A stretch of DNA of 64,000 nt from Mucilaginibacter pedocola. Lineage in GTDB: Bacteria > Bacteroidota > Bacteroidia > Sphingobacteriales > Sphingobacteriaceae. The position numbers and the translations under genes were made by a program. Of this stretch, positions 8,430-16,318 are shown piece by piece. The first letter of the stretch is position 1. Each line of letters opens with the position of its first letter. Under the pieces are notes generated by a model. It was not told where the DNA came from. It searched no databases and was given only the letters and a program-made list of their open reading frames with translations. The stretch spans positions 62,001 through 126,000 of the forward strand of contig NZ_MBTF01000004.1 of NCBI RefSeq assembly GCF_002013915.1, read 5' to 3'.

Positions 8430-8559
8430 AGCCCCCCGACCCCCTGAAGGGGGAGAAGAAGTTTAATTAGCCTATAATCAAGAAGCCCTTTGATGAAAGT
8501 CAAGGGGCTTCTTCATATGCATTTCAAAAGTTCCCCCTTCAGGGGGCAGAGGGGGCTTA
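8430..8559. repeat. Paired GC-rich inverted repeats (CCCCCTGAAGGGGG type)
   Basis: Left copy 8430-8456 reads AGCCCCCCGACCCCCTGAAG and continues GGGGAGAA; the right copy, 8531-8559, is its inverse (TTCCCCCTTCAGGGGGC then AGAGGGGGCTTA). The right copy ends exactly on the stop codon of the next minus-strand gene. Related elements occur at 8919-9206 and 49339-49434. Confidence 0.75.
8480..8513 (+). terminator. Hairpin terminator of argS, probably bidirectional
   Basis: AAGAAGCCCTTTGA pairs with TCAAGGGGCTTCTT across a 6-nt loop (13 of 14 positions, one mismatch or G-U). It is flanked by the GC-rich repeat pair and lies between convergent genes. Confidence 0.6.
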
Positions 8560-8850
8560 TCTCCAGTGCCCTCTTCTCCAAACGTAGCCGCGGTTGCCGC
8601 GTATCCAGTTGCCTTGTACATAAACACGATTGGCACGCGGACGCACGTAATAGCCATTGCGGTAAACATAACGATTGCCGCGCCAAACCCATTCGCCGGG
8701 TACCCAATAAGCATTTGCATAAGGCGCCACGGGGCGGGTGTATACAGGTTCAACAGGTTGTTCGGTAACATAGGCCTCGCTTGCGCACGAGCCCAGGAAC
8801 ACTGTACCCGCTAAGGCGCAAATAATTCCCAATTTTGATATTGTTTTCAT
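8557..8850 (-). CDS. YXWGXW-type repeat lipoprotein
   Basis: 97 residues. A lipoprotein signal peptide ends at LGSC with the acylated cysteine at position 22. The mature part is rich in Tyr, Trp, Arg and Gly, with repeats such as YWVPGEWVWRGNRYVYRNG, YVQGNWI and YVWRRGHWR, resembling YXWGXW-repeat envelope lipoproteins. Likely attached to the outer membrane; molecular role unknown. The stop codon coincides with the edge of a GC-rich repeat. Confidence 0.75.
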   Translation of the reverse strand: MKTISKLGIICALAGTVFLGSCASEAYVTEQPVEPVYTRPVAPYANAYWVPGEWVWRGNRYVYRNGYYVRPRANRVYVQGNWIRGNRGYVWRRGHWR

Positions 8851-8918
8851 CTGTAGTATATGTTAAAAAAATATAGACAGACGAAAATGGAAAAGGTTTA
8901 GAAGCCATTGGTTCCGAG

Positions 8919-9206
8919 GCCCCCTAACCCCCTGAAGGGGGAACAAGAATAATATCGAACACCGAATGTCCAATATCGAATAATGAAGGAAAAACTTCGA
9001 AATTGGATATTCGAAATTCATAATTCGATATTGACTTTTCAGAGGCTTCCACTGAAGGGGGAATAGAAATAATATCGAACACCGAATATCCAATATCGAA
9101 TAATGAAGGAAATACTTCGAAATTGGATATTCGAAATTCATTATTTGATATTGGGCATTCAAAGGCTCCCCCTTCAGGGGGCTGGGGGGGCTTGGGCTGG
9201 GGGGCT
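8919..9206. repeat. Nested repeat block with a 120-bp tandem duplication
   Basis: Outer arms are the GC-rich CCCCCTGAAGGGGG type. Between them a 120-bp unit is duplicated head to tail (8934-9053 and 9054-9173, only a few differences). Each unit itself is an inverted repeat: AATATCGAACACCGAAT then ATATCGAATAATGAAGG against the complementary TCGAAATTGGATATTCGAA. The right edge supplies the last ten codons and the stop of the neighbouring dehydrogenase gene. Confidence 0.8.
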
Positions 9207-10088
9207 AAACTTTCTTGCCACCTTCACATCCTTACTCCCCGGCGTATACTCATAAAACCCGTTGCCCGATTTTACACCCAATTGCCCGGCCATTACCATG
9301 TTTACCAGCAGCGGGCATGGCGCATATTTAGGGTTGCCAAAGCCGTTGTGCAATACCTTTAGTATGGCCAGGCAAACATCCAGCCCAATAAAATCGGCTA
9401 ACTGCAGCGGGCCCATAGGATGGGCCATGCCCAGTTTCATTACTGTATCAATTTCGGCTACGCCGGCCACGCCTTCGTACAGGGTGTATATGGCCTCGTT
9501 TATCATGGGCATTAAAATGCGGTTGGCCACAAAGCCGGGATAATCGTTCACCTCAACAGGCTCTTTACCTAATTGTACCGAAAGCTCCATAATGGTTTTG
9601 GTGACTGCATCGGTAGTGCTGTAGCCGCGTATCACTTCTACCAGTTTCATTACCGGTACGGGGTTCATAAAGTGCATACCTATTACTTGCCCGGGGCGGT
9701 TAGTGGCCGCGGCAATTTCGGTAATGGAGATAGATGAGGTGTTAGATGCAAGTATAGCTTCGGGCTTACATATGTCGCTTAGCTGCTTAAACAGTTTTAG
9801 CTTTATATCGCGGTTCTCGGTAGCGGCTTCCACTACCAAATCGGCATCTGAGGCGCCTTCATAAGCATCGGTATACGTTTTTATATTGGCCAGGGTGGCA
9901 GCCTTTCCCGCATCATCAATAGTGCCTTTTTTAACCTGCCTGTCCAAATTGCCGGCAATTGTTTGCAGCGCCTTTTGCAAGGCATCGGTGCTGATATCTA
10001 CTAACGATACGTTAAAACCATTTTGAGCAAAAGTATGGGCAATGCCATTACCCATTGTGCCCGAGCCAATTACAGTAATATTTTTCAT
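9174..10088 (-). CDS. 3-hydroxybutyryl-CoA dehydrogenase
   Basis: 304 residues. NAD-binding Rossmann start ITVIGSGTMGNGIA (3-16), SNTSSISITEIA and HFMNPVPVMKLVEV around 115-150 including the catalytic His, and the C-terminal 3HCDH domain (NDYPGFVANRILMPMINEA, then GPLQLADFIGLDV). It oxidises (S)-3-hydroxybutyryl-CoA to acetoacetyl-CoA, in butanoate or fatty-acid metabolism. The true family end is about GFYEYTPG plus a few residues; the final SPPAQAPPAP and TGA are encoded by the adjacent GC-rich repeat, so the tail looks acquired by repeat invasion. No other beta-oxidation gene is adjacent. Confidence 0.93.
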   Translation of the reverse strand: MKNITVIGSGTMGNGIAHTFAQNGFNVSLVDISTDALQKALQTIAGNLDRQVKKGTIDDAGKAATLANIKTYTDAYEGASDADLVVEAATENRDIKLKLFKQLSDICKPEAILASNTSSISITEIAAATNRPGQVIGMHFMNPVPVMKLVEVIRGYSTTDAVTKTIMELSVQLGKEPVEVNDYPGFVANRILMPMINEAIYTLYEGVAGVAEIDTVMKLGMAHPMGPLQLADFIGLDVCLAILKVLHNGFGNPKYAPCPLLVNMVMAGQLGVKSGNGFYEYTPGSKDVKVARKFSPPAQAPPAP

Positions 10089-10212
10089 TTAGGTAAAATT
10101 ATGATCACGGTGCTATATTAAGCAATAAATATGTTTGATTTACAGTTAATAATGCATAATTTAAGCGCACAATACCAGTTGTAAATAAACCTTTTCTAAA
10201 ATATTATCCGTC

Positions 10213-10890
10213 ATGAAACACATTAAGTTACTGGCTGCGGCCTTTTGCATTTCGGCTGCTATCAACACTGCACATGCGCAATTGATAAACGAACGTGACT
10301 ATAAAGTAATTACGCCCAAAAGCTACATGAATGTAGAAGGTACGCCGTATTTAACCGACGAGTGGCAGCCCGGTGACGTAAAGCTCGTTAATGGCGTAAC
10401 AAGCCAGGAAAAGCTGATGCTAAAGTATAACCTCGTAGATGACATGCTGTTGTTTAAGGAGAAAGGCAGCGATAACGCTATGTCTTTCGTGGTGCCTGTT
10501 CAGGAGTTTACCATTAGCCCCGCCGGCGACGATAAAGTGTTAGTTAAACATTTTCGTGCCGGATATAAAGATATAGAAGGCAATACACCCACCAGCTTTT
10601 ACCAGGTTTTAAGCGATGGTAAAGTGCAATTGTTGCGTAAAGACACCAAAAAGGCTTTAGAAACGCAGGAGATAGGCTCGGCATCTAAAACTACTACGTT
10701 TATAGAAAAAACCAAATATTACCTTGTGGTGAACGGTAAAACTACACAGGTAAAAAACGATAAAAAATCGTTACTGGCCGTTTTGGCTGATAAGCAGGCA
10801 CAACTGGAAGACTATATTAAAACTAATAAGGTTAACTTTAAGGATGATGCCCAGTTAGGTAAACTGGTAGACTATTATAATACCTTATAA
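10213..10890 (+). CDS. Secreted protein of unknown function, paralogue A
   Basis: 225 residues with a Sec signal peptide (cleavage after AHA, near residue 22). The mature protein has the pattern NVEGTPYL, W-x-PGDVKLVNG, LKYNLVDDMLLFKEK, SFYQVLSDGKVQLLRK, KYYLVVNGK and a conserved end KLVDYYNTL. It is about half identical by eye to the next gene and more distantly related to the one starting at 13128. Likely periplasmic or surface; no family name is recognised. It begins a short same-strand run with paralogue B, 28 bp downstream, and a Crp/Fnr regulator. Confidence 0.7.
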   Translation: MKHIKLLAAAFCISAAINTAHAQLINERDYKVITPKSYMNVEGTPYLTDEWQPGDVKLVNGVTSQEKLMLKYNLVDDMLLFKEKGSDNAMSFVVPVQEFTISPAGDDKVLVKHFRAGYKDIEGNTPTSFYQVLSDGKVQLLRKDTKKALETQEIGSASKTTTFIEKTKYYLVVNGKTTQVKNDKKSLLAVLADKQAQLEDYIKTNKVNFKDDAQLGKLVDYYNTL

Positions 10891-10918
10891 ATAGCTATCT
10901 TCAGGCTTTATTGCTGAT

Positions 10919-11602
10919 ATGAATTTTAAAAAACTATTTACCCTTGCGTTCTGCTTATCAGTTTTTGCTACAACCGCAAGTGCCCAGTTTATGCACCAGC
11001 GCGACTATCGCCTCATTACCACTTCGCAATACACTGATGTAGAGGGTTCCCCTTATTTGTTTGAGGACTGGGAACCCGGTTCTGTTACCCTCGTAAATGG
11101 CGTAAGTAGCACCGAGCAAATGCAGCTTAAATATAATGTTGTAGACGATGTGCTTACTTTTAAAGACAAGGCAAGCGGTGAGGAGATGGCCTTTGTGCAA
11201 AAAGTAAAAGAGTTTAAAATAGCTCCCAACGCCGGCCTAACTGATGCTAAGTATATGAAGCTCTACCGCAGCGGCTTTACCGGTATAGAGGGCACCACCG
11301 CTGATTCGTTTTTTGAGGTACTGGCCGATGGGAAAGCGCAATTGCTGAAAAGGTTTACCAAAGTGGTTTTCGAAAGCCAGGATATTGGCTCAGCCAGCAA
11401 GAAAAAGACTTTTTTAGAAAAAGAGAAATATTATATCATTATGGGCGGTAAAGCCACAGTGGTGAAAAATGATAAAAAGTCGATATTGTCCGTGTTAGCA
11501 GATAAGCAGCCCCAATTAGAGGACTATATAAAAACTAATAAGGTGAGCTTTAAAAGCGATGCCCAGGTAGGGAAGCTGGTGGATTATTATAATACTTTAT
11601 AA
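10919..11602 (+). CDS. Secreted protein of unknown function, paralogue B
   Basis: 227 residues, signal peptide ending ASA. Shares with paralogue A the motifs DVEGSPYL, W-x-PGSVTLVNGV, LKYNVVDDVLTFKDK, SFFEVLADGKAQLLK, IGSASKKKTFLEKEKYY and the identical KLVDYYNTL terminus. The tandem order implies a local duplication. The Crp/Fnr gene follows after 6 bp, so regulator and secreted protein are probably co-transcribed. Function unknown. Confidence 0.7.
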   Translation: MNFKKLFTLAFCLSVFATTASAQFMHQRDYRLITTSQYTDVEGSPYLFEDWEPGSVTLVNGVSSTEQMQLKYNVVDDVLTFKDKASGEEMAFVQKVKEFKIAPNAGLTDAKYMKLYRSGFTGIEGTTADSFFEVLADGKAQLLKRFTKVVFESQDIGSASKKKTFLEKEKYYIIMGGKATVVKNDKKSILSVLADKQPQLEDYIKTNKVSFKSDAQVGKLVDYYNTL

Positions 11603-11608
11603 ACCGGT

Positions 11609-12202
11609 ATGCTTAATGCCGAAGATATCAGCTTCTACCTGTCGGCCTTTAAAGGGCTCGATTTGAAGGATATCTACGATGTAGTTAAGCTTGCCCACAG
11701 CAAGAAGTTGGCCGCCGGCGATATTTATATTAATAAAGGCTCCACACAACAAAAGCTCGGATATATCCGGAAAGGGCTTATCCGGGCTTTTCATCTTAAA
11801 GAAAACGGCGACGACCTTACACTGCTGCTACAGTGGGAAGGCAAATTCATCGCCTCGCACGATACCATCATTCTGCAGCAACCTTCGCGCTTTATTTACC
11901 AGGCACTGGAAGACACCGTGCTGATGGAATTGGACTACGCCAAAGTAGAACCCATCCTGAACCATAACCCCAGGCTATCGGCCACACAGGCAACCTTCCT
12001 TCGCAGCATGCTTGCCGAATCAATGGCGCGTGTAGAGTCGTTCGTGCTTTTATCGCCAGAAGAGCGCTACTTGCAATTGGTACGCGAAAAGCCGGATATC
12101 GTAAACCGCGTTCCCGATAAACACCTGGCTACATTGCTGGGTATTACGCCGGTGTCGCTAAGCCGCATCCGCAAGCGCATTTCTTCGGCAGGTAAGCGTT
12201 AA
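11609..12202 (+). CDS. Crp/Fnr-family transcriptional regulator
   Basis: 197 residues. Residues 10-120 form a cyclic-nucleotide-binding-like jelly roll (KLAAGDIYINKGS, GYIRKGLIRAF), followed by a long dimer helix and a C-terminal helix-turn-helix (HLATLLGITPVSLSRIRKRI). There are no cysteines for an Fe-S cluster, so it is not an Fnr-type oxygen sensor; the cAMP-contacting residues of Crp are not evident, so the ligand is unknown. Such regulators are common in Bacteroidota. Placed right behind the two secreted paralogues. Confidence 0.88.
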   Translation: MLNAEDISFYLSAFKGLDLKDIYDVVKLAHSKKLAAGDIYINKGSTQQKLGYIRKGLIRAFHLKENGDDLTLLLQWEGKFIASHDTIILQQPSRFIYQALEDTVLMELDYAKVEPILNHNPRLSATQATFLRSMLAESMARVESFVLLSPEERYLQLVREKPDIVNRVPDKHLATLLGITPVSLSRIRKRISSAGKR

Positions 12203-12239
12203 TTATCTTTTGTTAATTTTTCCCGGCATCATCAGCCTT

Positions 12240-12247
12240 TAAATTTG
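12240..12247 (+). promoter_or_regulatory. -7 promoter box TAAATTTG
   Basis: Perfect TAnnTTTG match 23 nt before the ATG of the sterol desaturase-type gene. A TTTTG lies 27 nt upstream, longer than the usual spacing. Confidence 0.35.
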
Positions 12248-12270
12248 ATACATCAAAACCAAAGGCGGGT

Positions 12271-13071
12271 ATGGAAAAGTTAGTGCCATTTTTTTTCACC
12301 ATTTTTAGTGTAACGGCCATCAGGTATTTTGTATTGGCGGGCATTCCGTTTTTGGTGTTTTATAAACTAATAGCCGGTTGGTACGCAAAGGGCAAAATAC
12401 AAAACAAGCAAGCTACCGCTAAAGATTTCCTGCGCGAAGTACTGCACTCTATGCAAACCTCGGCCATTTTTGCAATTATAGCTGTTGTGATATTGTATAC
12501 CCCATTGCGGGGATACACGCAGTTATATGATTCTCTTACCGATTTCCCATTGTGGTACCTGCCTGTAAGTTTGGTGCTGAGTTTGGTAATACACGATACC
12601 TATTTTTACTGGATGCATCGCCTCCTTCACCATAAGGCGCTATTTAAATATGCACACTTACTGCACCATAAAAGTACCAACCCGTCGCCATGGGCATCTT
12701 ACTCATTTCATTTTTTTGAGGCCTGGGCCGAAGGGCTGGTATTACTGGTTATTGTAATGGTAATGCCCATACACCCCATGGTAGTTGTTTGGTTTACTAT
12801 TGTGGGCTTTGTAATAAATGTATACGGGCACCTGGGCTACGAGGTGGCGCCCCTCTGGCTGCGTGGCTCGTTCCTGTTCCAAATAGTTAATACCTCGGTT
12901 CACCATAACATCCATCACAGTAAATTCAGGGGTAATTACGGCTTATACTTTAGGGTGTGGGACAGGCTGATGGGTACCGAACATCCCGATTACGTAAAAG
13001 AATACGACAGGATACAAGCGCAAAGATCTGCCCCGGAACTTAAAAGCAACACGATATTGAGCAATAATTAA
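12271..13071 (+). CDS. Sterol desaturase / fatty acid hydroxylase family protein
   Basis: 266 residues, integral membrane with about four to five spans. The di-iron histidine motifs of the superfamily are all present: HDTYFYWMHRLLHH, HLLHHKSTNPSPWASYSFH and the C-terminal HHNIHHSKFRGNYG. Members insert hydroxyl groups or double bonds in lipids (sterols, carotenoids, fatty acids) at the inner membrane; the substrate is not predictable here. A TAAATTTG -7 box lies upstream. Followed after 56 bp by secreted paralogue C. Confidence 0.88.
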   Translation: MEKLVPFFFTIFSVTAIRYFVLAGIPFLVFYKLIAGWYAKGKIQNKQATAKDFLREVLHSMQTSAIFAIIAVVILYTPLRGYTQLYDSLTDFPLWYLPVSLVLSLVIHDTYFYWMHRLLHHKALFKYAHLLHHKSTNPSPWASYSFHFFEAWAEGLVLLVIVMVMPIHPMVVVWFTIVGFVINVYGHLGYEVAPLWLRGSFLFQIVNTSVHHNIHHSKFRGNYGLYFRVWDRLMGTEHPDYVKEYDRIQAQRSAPELKSNTILSNN

Positions 13072-13127
13072 AAAAAATATTGGCTGGCATTAAACCAATG
13101 TGTACCTTGAAGGTCAAATACAATATC

Positions 13128-13811
13128 ATGAAAAAATTATCGCTGCTGCTTTTACTCGCATTACCCACACTACTGTTTACACAAATGGCAAACGCCCAAA
13201 GAACTATCATGCTTGGGCGCGATGGTGTGCCTCTTGCTAATAAGGATTATACCGATGTAGTTGGGTCGCCGTACCTTAATAAAGAATGGGGCGACGGAAC
13301 AGTGTTACTGGAAAACGGAGAATCGCTTAAAGACCTTAAGCTGAAGTATAACGTAATGGAAAACATCTTGTCGTTTACCGACAAGCCCGACGGTTCTGAA
13401 TACGGATTTAAAGAGCCCATAAAAGAGTTTACCATAACCTATAACGACGAAGACCAGTCGGTTACCAAGCGTTTCCGCAGTGGCTATAATGGTATTTATA
13501 AAACCACTCCTAAATCTTTCTTCGAGGTTGTAGCAGATGGCAAAACACAACTTTTAAAGCGGAACAATATGGGTATTGTAATGAGTACCGTATACAACTC
13601 GGCAAGTGTTACCAAAAACTTTAAAGACGATTACAACTATTATTTAGTAATTGACGGTGCCGCGCAGCCCATTAAAAATGATCCTAAAGCTATTATTGCC
13701 AAATTGCCTGAAGCGCAACAGGCTAAGCTTACCGAATATGTGAAAACTAAAAAGTTGAAAAAGGCTGATGCAGACCTGGCAGAGCTTATCAACTACTATA
13801 ATACCTTATAA
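13128..13811 (+). CDS. Secreted protein of unknown function, paralogue C
   Basis: 227 residues from the ATG that starts the signal peptide (MKKLSLLLLLALPTLLFTQM, cleavage after ANA); 16 further in-frame residues upstream look untranslated. It shares DVVGSPYL, W-x-DGTVLLENG, LKYNVMENILSFTDK, SFFEVVADGKTQLLKR, YYLVIDGAAQPIKND and the terminal YYNTL with paralogues A and B but is clearly more diverged. Its 3' end overlaps the convergent bioD by 6 bp. Confidence 0.7.
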   Translation: MKKLSLLLLLALPTLLFTQMANAQRTIMLGRDGVPLANKDYTDVVGSPYLNKEWGDGTVLLENGESLKDLKLKYNVMENILSFTDKPDGSEYGFKEPIKEFTITYNDEDQSVTKRFRSGYNGIYKTTPKSFFEVVADGKTQLLKRNNMGIVMSTVYNSASVTKNFKDDYNYYLVIDGAAQPIKNDPKAIIAKLPEAQQAKLTEYVKTKKLKKADADLAELINYYNTL

Positions 13812-14426
13812 GGCTGTGGTTAAATAGTTTGCTGCCTGCAAAACAGATGCAGGGCTAACCTCGGTAAGTTGCGGTATATGCCCCAGGCATTTAATTTTGC
13901 TGTAAGATAATATAAACGTCTCCGACGATTCATCGGGCGTGCCATTAAAGATAATTCCCTTTATTGGCACGCCTTTTTGTTTTAATACCTCTACCGATAG
14001 CAACGTATGGTTTATGCTACCAAGGTAGTTTTGCGATACAAGCAATACCTCGGCCCCAAGGTTTTTTATCAAATCTACCATCAGGCAGGTATCGTTTAGC
14101 GGTACCATCAGGCCGCCTGCTCCTTCTATAATTAACTGATTATCTGTTTCCGGGGCGATGATCTTTCGCTCGTCTATAATAATGCCATCCAGCTTTGCCG
14201 ATTTGTGGGGCGAGTAGGGCTCGGTTAACCTGAAGGCCTCCGGGTGGAAAACCGTTTGGGTATTGCTTACCAGGCTCTGCACCTTCATGATGTCTGATTG
14301 ATGCAGGTCGCCCGATTGGATGGGCTTCCAGTAATCGGCTTTTAGTTTTTCAACCACTATGGCCGATATGATGGTTTTACCAATGCCGGTACCAATACCG
14401 GTAATGAATATGGGTTTGTTAGGCAT
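13806..14426 (-). CDS. bioD: Dethiobiotin synthetase
   Basis: 206 residues, a little shorter than E. coli BioD (225). It has the P-loop GIGTGIGKT at 10-18, the substrate segment YWKPIQSG and the EGAGGLMVPL motif. It closes the ureido ring of 7,8-diaminopelargonate with ATP and CO2 in biotin synthesis. The start overlaps the end of bioF by 8 bp, implying translational coupling in a bioF-bioD operon. bioA and bioB are not in the window, so the pathway is split. Confidence 0.93.
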   Translation of the reverse strand: MPNKPIFITGIGTGIGKTIISAIVVEKLKADYWKPIQSGDLHQSDIMKVQSLVSNTQTVFHPEAFRLTEPYSPHKSAKLDGIIIDERKIIAPETDNQLIIEGAGGLMVPLNDTCLMVDLIKNLGAEVLLVSQNYLGSINHTLLSVEVLKQKGVPIKGIIFNGTPDESSETFILSYSKIKCLGHIPQLTEVSPASVLQAANYLTTAL

Positions 14427-15546
14427 GTTGTAGTTTAATTAGGGTAGATGTAAGTAGCTGTATTTCTTCGGTAGTATTAAAGGCATGAAGGCAAATACGA
14501 ATACGTTCGGCACCTACAGCTACAGTAGGGCTAAGTATAGGGCGAACATCCATCCCCGCAATTTGCAATTGGTCCGCGGTGTGTTTTGCTTTATCGTTAC
14601 TGTGCAGCAACAGGCATTGTATGGGGCTATTGCTATTTATTAATGCAGGCTCGTTTAATGCAGCCAGCGCACCTTTAAACAAGTCGATGTTTTGATTTAG
14701 CGCCTCAATCTCCGCATCTGCGCCCTGCAATAACCGATAAGCCATTTTTACTGATGCCAATTGATGAAAGGATGCTGCTGTAGTGTAAATAAAAGAGCGT
14801 GCAAAGTTTATAAGATAGTTGCGTAGCGAATTGCTCCCCAAAACGATGGCTCCGTGGCAACCCAATGCCTTCCCGAAGGTTACCAAACGAGCGAAGGTTT
14901 TATCTGCCAAACCTAATTCGGCTACAAGCCCTTTTGAATGAAGGCCTACGGCATGCGCTTCGTCTACTATTAAATGTGCGCCGTATTGTTCGGTAAGTTT
15001 TAAGATATCGGCTATGGGGGCTGCATCGCCATCCATAGAGTAAATGCTCTCTATGGCTACGTAACAGTTGCCTTTTGCTTGTTTCAGTTTGCTCTCCAGG
15101 CTTTCCAAATCGTTATGGCGGAAGGTGTAGCGGTTGGCGTAACTTAAGCGTGCACCATCAATAATGGAGGCATGGATAAGTTCGTCGCAAATAATTGTAT
15201 CGCCTTTTTGCGGGAGTGAAGAGAATAAGCCCACATTGGCATCGTAACCTGAGTTAAATATCAGCCCCGATTCAGCATCATGAAACAGCGCTATTTGCTG
15301 CTCCAGTTCCTCGGCATACTGCAGGTTGCCCGATAACAATCGTGACCCTGTTGAACCGTTAAGGCTGTGTGGGTGATTTTTAATTTCCTGTTCAACGGAC
15401 TCTTTCAATGCAGCCGAGCGGGCAAAGCCAAGGTAATCGTTGCTGCAAAAGTCAATGAGGGTGTTTTCGGGTTTTAGCGTGCGGTAGCTGCCGGCGGCTT
15501 TGCGCTCGTTCAGCCGGTTGTTCATAAATAAGTCTGCCGCCGTCAT
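14419..15546 (-). CDS. bioF: 8-amino-7-oxononanoate synthase
   Basis: 375 residues. PLP-dependent alpha-oxoamine synthase joining pimeloyl-ACP/CoA and alanine. Signatures: FCSNDYLGFA, NGSTGSRLLSGN, DEAHAVGLHS and the PLP lysine in VTFGKALGCHGA. The frame is open 13 codons further upstream, but that part (MSRFIYFSRKFKG) is encoded by the terminator hairpin of the preceding gene; the ATG at MTAADLF is therefore preferred. Confidence 0.93.
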   Translation of the reverse strand: MTAADLFMNNRLNERKAAGSYRTLKPENTLIDFCSNDYLGFARSAALKESVEQEIKNHPHSLNGSTGSRLLSGNLQYAEELEQQIALFHDAESGLIFNSGYDANVGLFSSLPQKGDTIICDELIHASIIDGARLSYANRYTFRHNDLESLESKLKQAKGNCYVAIESIYSMDGDAAPIADILKLTEQYGAHLIVDEAHAVGLHSKGLVAELGLADKTFARLVTFGKALGCHGAIVLGSNSLRNYLINFARSFIYTTAASFHQLASVKMAYRLLQGADAEIEALNQNIDLFKGALAALNEPALINSNSPIQCLLLHSNDKAKHTADQLQIAGMDVRPILSPTVAVGAERIRICLHAFNTTEEIQLLTSTLIKLQHA

Positions 15547-15565
15547 CCCTTTAAATTTTCGGCTA

Positions 15566-15602
15566 AAATAAATAAAGCGGCTCATCGCCGCTTTATTTAT
15601 TT
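15566..15602 (-). terminator. Strong terminator after the LTXXQ-type gene
   Basis: Perfect 15-bp stem (AAATAAATAAAGCGG with CCGCTTTATTTATTT) and a 7-nt loop, followed by a T-rich tract on the minus strand. It lies directly downstream of the 15615-15980 gene and in front of bioF. Confidence 0.75.
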
Positions 15603-15614
15603 CTTCACAGATAA

Positions 15615-15980
15615 TTATTTCTGTGGTGGGGCACCACCGCCGCCTTGTTGCATACGGGCACGGCGCTCATCCATTTCTTTCTGCCATGCAGCAGCCTGCT
15701 CAGCAGTTAAAATGGCTTTCACTTTCTCGTTAGTAGCCTGCATAATAGGGCGGAAGGCCGACCTGTCGCCACCGGCGTTGCGCAAGCTGTCTATCTGTTT
15801 GGTTTGCGCTTCGTAAATAGCGGTAATTTTGGTAGCCTGGTCGTCGGTAAGTTTTAACGATTCTTTCAGAGCTTTCACCCTGTCGGCCGGGCTCATCATT
15901 CCTCTGCCACTACCACCTTGTGCGCGGCTCACTGCTGATACTCCAAGAAGTAACATGCAGATCAACATAATTTTTTTCAT
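15615..15980 (-). CDS. Spy/LTXXQ-like periplasmic protein
   Basis: 121 residues with a signal peptide (cleavage after SRA). The mature part has ADRVKALKESLKLTDDQATKI, then LTAEQAAAWQKEMDERRARM and a Gly/Pro-rich tail. The two LT-x-x-Q-type helices resemble the Spy/CpxP periplasmic chaperone or metal-resistance family. Probably periplasmic and stress-related; exact role unknown. Ends in a strong terminator, so it is likely monocistronic. Confidence 0.72.
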   Translation of the reverse strand: MKKIMLICMLLLGVSAVSRAQGGSGRGMMSPADRVKALKESLKLTDDQATKITAIYEAQTKQIDSLRNAGGDRSAFRPIMQATNEKVKAILTAEQAAAWQKEMDERRARMQQGGGGAPPQK

Positions 15981-16072
15981 CCTGGGAACTTTTTAGTTTT
16001 TAATTGATGTTTTGATAAAGATAACGTGCAAGGGTTTAATAAAGTTCGATGTAACTTAATTGTTGCCTTTTT

Positions 16073-16318
16073 AAGTTGGGAAAAGTTCCGAGAAGTTGGA
16101 AGGGTTGGAGAGGTTGGTAAAAGTTGAAGAAGTTGGAAAAGAGTTGGAATGGTTTAGGAGAAGTTAGAAAAGCTGAAAAAGTTGAAATTGTTGGTGAGAA
16201 GTTGAAAAGGTTGGAAGAAGGCCTTATACAATGATTCTTGTTTTAAAAAGAGGAAAGGTTGTAAATTTACTATTAAGCAACTTTTACAACCTCTCTAACT
16301 TCTTCAACTTTTGCTAAC
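16073..16318. repeat. Long array of degenerate AAGTTGGA units with an inverse arm
   Basis: About 150 bp (16073-16222) consist of irregular AAGTTGGAA/GGTTGGAGAGG units; the right arm (16275-16318) has the complementary CAACTTTTACAACCTC and CTTCAACTTTTGCTAACTT. Spacer about 50 bp. The right arm runs to the last base before the stop codon of the S24-type repressor gene. It is the longest array of this kind in the window. Confidence 0.7.

Noticed and set aside
8863..9162. 99-codon minus-strand frame
   Set aside because: It is the translation of the tandemly duplicated palindromic repeat; the protein repeats itself and has no coding features.
16073..16318. Possible CRISPR array
   Set aside because: Units are 7-10 bp, degenerate and without spacers of constant length; an inverse arm is present, which fits a palindromic repeat instead.
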